64,000 bases of DNA, from contig NC_030677.2 of the NCBI RefSeq assembly GCF_000004195.4, positions 199,298,743 to 199,362,742 on the forward strand, given 5' to 3'. The stretch comes from Xenopus tropicalis. Taxonomy: Eukaryota > Chordata > Amphibia > Anura > Pipidae. This document shows, piece by piece, positions 56,540 through 64,000 of the stretch (within the stretch, counting starts at the first letter, position 1; each line of letters opens with the position of its first letter). The translations under genes were made by a program, and so were the position numbers. The notes under the pieces are model-generated. The model was not told where the DNA came from and searched no databases. It was given only the letters and a program-made list of their open reading frames with translations.

Positions 56540-57125
56540 CGGCTGCAAGGGGAGGGGACTGGAGGATGCTTGAGGGGCCCTGGGGGAAGGTGGGGGATGC
56601 TTGGGGGGGGCCTGGGGCAAGGTGGGGGATGCTTGGGGGGGCCTGGGGCAAGGTGGAGGATGCTTGGGGGGGCCTGGGGCAAGGTGGAGGATGCTTGGGG
56701 GGGGGCTGGGGCAAGGTGGAGGATGCTTGGGGGGGGCCTGGGGCAAGGTGGAGGATGCTTGGGGGGGGCCTGGGGCAAGGTGGAGGATGCTTGGGGGGGG
56801 CCTGGGGCAAGGTGGAGGATGCTTGGGGGGGGCCTGGGGGAAGGTGGAGGATGCTTGGGGGGGAGGTGGGGGATGCTTGGGGGGGGCCTGGGGCAAGGTG
56901 GAGGATGCTTGGGGGGGGCCTGGGGGAAGGTGGAGGATGCTTGGGGGGGAGGTGGGGGATGCTTGGGGGGCCCTGGGGGAAGGTGGAGGATGCTTGGGGG
57001 GGCCCTGGGGGAAGGAGGAGGATGCTTGGGGGGGGGCCCTGAAGGAAGCAGCAGGATGCTGGGGGGAACTGAAGAATGCTTGGGGTGCCCTGGAAGAAGC
57101 AGGAGGATGCTGGGTGGGGTGAGCG
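56540..57125. repeat. G-rich 33-bp minisatellite inside hAT
   Basis: Units of about 32-34 bp (GGCCTGGGGCAAGGTGGAGG, then ATGCTTGGGGGGG) are repeated some 14-16 times with variation in G-run length. The plus strand has many runs of three or more G, so G-quadruplexes are likely. Frames of up to 309 codons on both strands come from the repeat. Confidence 0.93.
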
Positions 57126-57414
57126 GGAAGAAGCAGTAAGGAAGCAGCGGAGAGCGGGCCATTGTATGGGGACACGGGGGGAGGACCACTAATGTTTTAG
57201 TGGGTCCCTGCCCTGGCACCAATGCAAAACGTAACCCTTGGCCACAAATGTTTTAGGGGGGCCCTGGCTACCAATGTTTTAGGGGGCCCTCGCTACCAAT
57301 GCCTGTGTGTCCCTTGTATTGATGGGAGGGGCCATTGGGGGCGTGGGAGGGTGGGGCCCAGAAAATTTTGTTGTGAGGGGCCCCGCGATTTCTGATGGCG
57401 GCCCTGTATGTGAC

Positions 57415-57790
57415 TGCAAATAAGCCTTCATCTCAAACAGGGATGAATAATGATTGTGTCATTGCGACATTGGCCATTGATGGGGACCTACTGAAGCTCT
57501 GGGTCATTACTGTTATGGGTCTGCTGAAGCTCTGTGCTGGTACAGTCAGTCCAACATATATATATATAGTATTTCCAACTGCATTGATTTTTAGGCTTTA
57601 GCTCCTTTAAGAGAAAGAGTTTAAAAAACAGCCAAATGCAGATGTGGAAGTTGAAGTTCAAAGCTACATCCCTGCATCTAGACCCAGTGCTCAGCGTTTT
57701 CTGGGGAAGAATGTACCTAGCATTACATATATGTTCAAGGAGAATGTTTTTATCTCTCAATGTGGCTACATTATTTATGGCATTAGTCAC
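57415..57790. other. Unassigned spacer
   Basis: Contains a short (TA)n near 57557-57566. Overlapping frames on both strands have no recognised domain. Confidence 0.35.
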
Positions 57791-57794
57791 TATG

Positions 57795-57960
57795 GCTCTA
57801 TTGCAACATTTTTTTGGGGGGCAAACAACAATAGCAGCAGCAACGTTTCAGGTCACAAGACCTTTTATCAAGCAAGACAAGAGGTGCTGTTCCTGTTCTT
57901 CTGTACCTGGATGTGCCGATGGAAAGTGGCCATTGGGGAACCTGCACTACTTCTAACTAA
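57795..57960 (-). mobile_element. Penelope-type remnant with hammerhead-like sequence
   Basis: Minus strand: TTGATAA (57865-57871) for the first core box, stem II AGGTC with GACCT, and GAAACGTTG (57841-57849) for the second box and stem III. The first box departs from CUGANGA at two positions, so activity is unlikely. No coding frame. Confidence 0.45.
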
Positions 57961-58463
57961 TCACAAGGCTTGGTGCTGACTACTACTCTCCAAATTAGTC
58001 ACTATGGCTACATTATTTACAAACTGACATACAAGGAGGCTCGTTGGTTGTCTCAGCATGGACATGCCGTGGATCTGAACATTCTTCTGAAAAGCAAAAC
58101 AATCAACAAGAAATTCATCAATAAATTAAAGAACGGAATTTGCAGAGCATGTATTATAGTCACAAACAAGAGACACATTTGAACAAACCTGTGTGTACTT
58201 AGGCTCACAAGGCTCAGCTCCTCACATTACTCTATTTATCGCTGTTGATTTAGTACCAGGCAAATGTGGGGAAAGGGTATGACCTAGCATAATGATTTGC
58301 CTTCAACCCAAGCTGGTTCCAAAGGGTATGTAAAATGACTCAACAACAGATTTACTATGGCAAGATACAAAATGGAGCCATCAAAGTACTATTGACAAAG
58401 GTACTTATGTCTATACATGCAACTTCATACTTGCATCTTGCACTGAAATGCTGGTTATGTCTG
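57961..58463. other. Unassigned spacer
   Basis: No repeat ends or exon recognised up to the start of the satellite. Confidence 0.35.
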
Positions 58464-61400
58464 CACATACAGACCCATACTGACCTATCTATCCACTCAC
58501 ATACAGACCCATACTGACCTATCCACTCACATACAGACCCATACTGACCTATCTATCCACTCACATACAGACCCACACTGACCTATCTATCCACTCACAT
58601 ACAGACCCACACTGACCTATCTATCCACTCACATACAGACCCATACTGACCTATCTATACACTCACATACAGACCCATACTGACCTATCTATACACTCAC
58701 ATACAGACCCATACTGACCTATCTATCCACTCACATACAGACCCATACTGACCTATCTATCCACTCACATACAGACCCATACTGACCTATCTATCCACTC
58801 ACATACAGACCCATACTGACCTATCTATCCACTCACATACAGACCCACACTGACCTATCTATCCACTCACATACAGACCCACACTGACCTATCTATCCAC
58901 TCACATACAGACCCATACTGACCTATCTATCCACTCACATACAGACCCATACTGACCTATCCACTCACATACAGACCCATACTGACCTATCTATCCACTC
59001 ACATACAGACCCACACTGACCTATCTATCCACTCACATACAGACCCACACTGACCTATCTATCCACTCACATACAGACCCATACTGACCTATCTATACAC
59101 TCACATACAGACCCATACTGACCTATCTATACACTCACATACAGACCCATACTGACCTATCTATCCACTCACATACAGACCCATACTGACCTATCTATCC
59201 ACTCACATACAGACCCATACTGACCTATCTATCCACTCACATACAGACCCATACTGACCTATCTATCCACTCACATACAGACCCACACTGACCTATCTAT
59301 CCACTCACATACAGACCCACACTGACCTATCTATCCACTCACATACAGACCCATACTGACCTATCTATCCACTCACATACAGACCCATACTGACCTATCT
59401 ATCCACTCACATACAGACCCACACTGACCTATCTATCCACTCACATACAGACCCACACTGACCTATCTATCCACTCACATACAGACCCATACTGACCTAT
59501 CTATCCACTCACATACAGACCCACACTGACCTATCTATCCACTCACATACAGACCCACACTGACCTATCTATCCACTCACATACAGACCCATACTGACCT
59601 ATCTATCCACTCACATACAGACCCATACTGACCTATCTATCCACTCACATACAGACCCACACTGACCTATCTATCCACTCACATACAGACCCACACTGAC
59701 CTATCTATCCACTCACATACAGACCCATACTGACCTATCTATCCACTCACATACAGACCCACACTGACCTATCTATTCACTCACATACAGACCCATACTG
59801 ACCTATCTATCCACTCACATACAGACCCATACTGACCTATCTATACACTCACATACAGACCCATACTGACCTATCTATACACTCACATACAGACCCATAC
59901 TGACCTATCTATCCACTCACATACAGACCCATACTGACCTATCTATCCACTCACATACAGACCCACACTGACCTATCTATATACTCACATACAGACCCAT
60001 ACTGACCTATCTATCCACTCACATACAGACCCATACTGACCTATCTATACACTCACATACAGACCCATACTGACCTATCTATCCACTCACATACAGACCC
60101 ACACTGACCTATCTATCCACTCACATACAGACCCATACTGACCTATCTATCCACTCACATACAGACCCACACTGACCTATCTATCCACTCCCATACAGAC
60201 CCACACTGACCTATCTATCCACTCACATACAGACCCATACTGACCTATCTATACACTCACATACAGACCCATACTGACCTATCTATACACTCACATACAG
60301 ACCCACACTGACCTATCTATACACTCACATACAGACCCACACTGACCTATCTATCCACTCACATACAGACCCACACTGACCTATCTATCCACTCCCATAC
60401 AGACCCATACTGACCTATCTATACACTCACATACAGACCCATACTGACCTATCTATACACTCACATACAGACCCATACTGACCTATCTATACACTCACAT
60501 ACAGACCCACACTGACCTATCTATCCACTCACATACAGACCCATACTGACCTATCTATCCACTCACATACAGACCCACACTGACCTATCTATCCACTCAC
60601 ATACAGACCCACACTGACCTATCTATCCACTCACATACAGACCCATACTGACCTATCTATCCACTCACATACAGACCCATACTGACCTATCTATCCACTC
60701 ACATACAGACCCACACTGACCTATCTATCCACTCACATACAGACCCACACTGACCTATCTATCCACTCACATACAGACCCATACTGACCTATCTATCCAC
60801 TCACATACAGACCCACACTGACCTATCTATTCACTCACATACAGACCCATACTGACCTATCTATCCACTCACATACAGACCCATACTGACCTATCTATAC
60901 ACTCACATACAGACCCATACTGACCTATCTATACACTCACATACAGACCCATACTGACCTATCTATCCACTCACATACAGACCCATACTGACCTATCTAT
61001 CCACTCACATACAGACCCACACTGACCTATCTATATACTCACATACAGACCCATACTGACCTATCTATCCACTCACATACAGACCCATACTGACCTATCT
61101 ATACACTCACATACAGACCCATACTGACCTATCTATCCACTCACATACAGACCCACACTGACCTATCTATCCACTCACATACAGACCCATACTGACCTAT
61201 CTATCCACTCACATACAGACCCACACTGACCTATCTATCCACTCCCATACAGACCCACACTGACCTATCTATCCACTCACATACAGACCCATACTGACCT
61301 ATCTATACACTCACATACAGACCCATACTGACCTATCTATACACTCACATACAGACCCACACTGACCTATCTATACACTCACATACAGACCCACACTGAC

Positions 61401-63309
61401 CTATCTATCCACTCACATACAGACCCACACTGACCTATCTATCCACTCCCATACAGACCCATACTGACCTATCTATACACTCACATACAGACCCATACTG
61501 ACCTATCTATACACTCACATACAGACCCATACTGACCTATCTATACACTCACATACAGACCCACACTGACCTATCTATACACTCACATACAGACCCATAC
61601 TGACCTATCTATACACTCAGATACAGACCCACACTGACCTATCTATCCACTCACATACAGACCCACACTGACCTATCCACTCACATACAGACCCACACTG
61701 ACCTATATATCCACTCACATACAGACCCATACTGACCTATCTATCCACTCACATACAGACCCACACTGACCTATCCACTCACATACAGACCCACACTGAC
61801 CTATATATCCACTCACATACAGACCCATACTGACCTATCTATACACTCACATACAGACCCATACTGACCTATCTATACACTCACATACAGACCCATACTG
61901 ACCTATCTATCCACTCACATACAGACCCATACTGACCTATCTATCCACTCACATACAGACCCACACTGACCTATCTATATACTCACATACAGACCCATAC
62001 TGACCTATCTATCCACTCACATACAGACCCATACTGACCTATCTATACACTCACATACAGACCCATACTGACCTATCTATCCACTCACATACAGACCCAC
62101 ACTGACCTATCTATCCACTCACATACAGACCCATACTGACCTATCTATCCACTCACATACAGACCCACACTGACCTATCTATCCACTCCCATACAGACCC
62201 ACACTGACCTATCTATCCACTCACATACAGACCCATACTGACCTATCTATACACTCACATACAGACCCATACTGACCTATCTATACACTCACATACAGAC
62301 CCACACTGACCTATCTATACACTCACATACAGACCCACACTGACCTATCTATCCACTCACATACAGACCCACACTGACCTATCTATCCACTCCCATACAG
62401 ACCCATACTGACCTATCTATACACTCACATACAGACCCATACTGACCTATCTATACACTCACATACAGACCCATACTGACCTATCTATACACTCACATAC
62501 AGACCCACACTGACCTATCTATACACTCACATACAGACCCATACTGACCTATCTATACACTCACATACAGACCCACACTGACCTATCTATCCACTCACAT
62601 ACAGACCCACACTGACCTATCCACTCACATACAGACCCACACTGACCTATATATCCACTCACATACAGACCCATACTGACCTATCTATCCACTCACATAC
62701 AGACCCACACTGACCTATCCACTCACATACAGACCCACACTGACCTATATATCCACTCACATACAGACCCATACTGACCTATCTATACACTCACATACAG
62801 ACCCATACTGACCTATCTATACACTCACATACAGACCCATACTGACCTATCTATCCACTCACATACAGACCCATACTGACCTATCTATCCACTCACATAC
62901 AGACCCACACTGACCTATCTATACACTCACATACAGACCCACACTGACCTATCTATACACTCACATACAGACCCACACTGACCTATCTATCCACTCACAT
63001 ACAGACCCACACTGACCTATATATCCACTCACATACAGACCCATACTGACCTATCTATCCACTCACATACAGACCCACACTGACCTATCTATACACTCAC
63101 ATACAGACCCACACTGACCTATCTATACACTCACATACAGACCCACACTGACCTATCTATCCACTCACATACAGACCCACACTGACCTATCTATACACTC
63201 ACATACAGACCCATACTGACCTATCTATCCACTCACATACAGACCCACACTGACCTATCTATACACTCACATACAGACCCATACTGACCTATCTATATAC
63301 TCACATACA
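58464..63309. repeat. 34-bp satellite array with higher-order repeats, about 143 units
   Basis: The unit is CCACTCACATACAGACCC followed by ATACTGACCTATCTAT, 34 bp, with a few 30-bp units lacking one CTAT. Variants include ACACTGACC, TATACACTC and CACTCCCATAC. The CACTCCC variants lie at 60187 and 60392, 61241 and 61445, 62185 and 62389. The TATATACTC variant is at 59979, 61033 and 61977. The spacing is 1054 bp (31 units), then 944 bp (27-28 units), which shows duplication of whole blocks. The array stops in diverged units before a truncated MITE. Non-coding. Confidence 0.97.
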
Positions 63310-63317
63310 TAAACCCA

Positions 63318-63860
63318 AACTCCATTATAATTCTAATTTTTAAAATGATTTCCTTTTTCTCTGTAATAATAAAACAGTACCTTGTACTTGATCCCAACTA
63401 AGATATAATTACCCCTTATTGGGGGCAGAACAGCCCTATTGGGTTTATTTCATGGTTAAATGATTCCCTTTTCTCTGTAATAATAAAACAGTACCTGTAC
63501 TTGATCCCAACTAAGATATAATTACCCCTTATTGGGGGCAGAACAGCCCTATTGGGTTTATTTCATGGTTAAATGATTCCCTTTTCTCTGTAATAATAAA
63601 ACAGTACCTGTACTTGATCCCAACTAAGATATAATTACCCCTTATTGGGGCAGAACAGCCCTATTGGGTTTATTTCATGGTTAAATGATTCCCTTTTCTC
63701 TGTAATAATAAAACAGTACCTGTACTTGATCCCAACTAAGATATAATTAATCCTTATTGGAGGCAAAACAAGCCTATTGGATTTATTCAATTAAATGATT
63801 TTTAGCAGACTTAAATTGTAGAGATCCAAATTATGGGAAGATCCTTTATGTGGAAGGGAA
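63318..63860. mobile_element. TA-flanked element with 113-bp repeats, copy 5 (ends lost)
   Basis: The sequence ACTCCATTATAATTCTAATT matches the left sub-terminal part of copy 2, then three to four 113-bp units, then GATCCAAATTATGGGAAG near the right end. The left terminus is replaced by the satellite. At the right, the expected CCCATACCTG end is missing and the sequence passes into unrelated DNA after GGAAGGGAACC. Confidence 0.8.
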
Positions 63861-64000
63861 CCGATATAACTTTATCGTAATCCTCATTAATATTTGTGCT
63901 ATTGGTCAAATCAAAGGTTTGGGGTACAAGCAACACAATGTTCAAATTGCTTCATTTATTGTGCTATGATGTGATCTGGTGTCCTTTTTTGCTCCTGACA
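63861..64000. other. Unassigned window end
   Basis: No feature recognised in the last 140 bases. Confidence 0.35.

Larger units (their letters stand above)
56209..57406. mobile_element. Non-autonomous hAT element with promoter palindrome and G-rich minisatellite
   Basis: The 1198-bp element has ends CAGGGCCGCCATCAGGGG and TTTCTGATGGCGGCCCTG and a perfect 8-bp duplication, TATGTGAC, at 56201-56208 and 57407-57414. Order inside: left end, a 265-bp palindrome, a G-rich minisatellite, then a right region with GTTTTAGGGGG repeats. No transposase. The flanks show one insertion of the whole composite. It shares its promoter core with the hAT at 18.1 kb, which has different ends. Confidence 0.93.

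Noticed and set aside
56293..57222. 309-codon minus-strand frame rich in P, S and H, and 220-, 227- and 173-codon frames nearby
   Set aside because: All come from a G-rich minisatellite and a palindrome in a hAT element. Open frames occur on both strands because the repeat has no stops.
58464..63309. CRISPR-like regular direct repeats
   Set aside because: The units are contiguous 34-bp copies with no unique spacers, and everything else is vertebrate. It is a satellite.

Overview
The window looks like an intergenic or intronic piece of a frog genome, most likely Xenopus. The base for this is the repeat content: dense short DNA transposons with the ends I associate with Xenopus, an L2-type LINE, Penelope-type retroelement remnants carrying hammerhead-ribozyme sequence, and a decayed Tc1 transposase. 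There are no bacterial-style operons. No tRNA or rRNA gene was recognised. Almost all long open frames lie in tandem repeats or palindromes and are not genes. The species call is from memory of repeat families, not from a search.

Layout. 1-8 kb: a TA-flanked element carrying 113-bp repeats, a Penelope-type foldback with an intact hammerhead core, two back-to-back MITE pairs and a (TATC)n tract. 8.4-8.85 kb: the one convincing host-gene signal, a GC-rich promoter with a non-coding first exon on the minus strand ending in a good splice donor. 9-17 kb: hAT and Harbinger-type MITEs, a nested hAT insertion, and retroposon tails. 18.1-19.0 kb: a hAT element with 8-bp duplications carrying a CCAAT/CRE/TATA block and a 30-bp minisatellite. 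19-22.5 kb: little recognisable. 22.5-24.9 kb: a Harbinger-type MITE cluster broken by a combined inverted and direct duplication. 25-41 kb: scattered hAT and MITE copies, an L2 LINE fragment and a dead Tc1 transposase. 41-47 kb: a possible terminal coding exon on the minus strand, a 51-bp minisatellite made from a retroposon tail, and an 82-bp minisatellite of about 1.8 kb. 47-58 kb: Penelope remnants, palindromic MITEs, two palindrome-bearing hAT elements and a 158-bp tandem triplet. 58.5-63.3 kb: a 34-bp satellite with higher-order structure of 1054 and 944 bp, running into a truncated copy of the 113-bp-repeat element.

The most unusual signal is a palindromic promoter-like block (TGACGTCA flanked by GC-rich arms and TATAAAAG) present in two hAT elements that otherwise look different. 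In the second element it is almost symmetric, with a TATA box facing outward on each side, so it resembles a mobile bidirectional promoter. Next are the hammerhead cores in several Penelope remnants, and the template-switch-like rearrangement at 22.5-24.6 kb.
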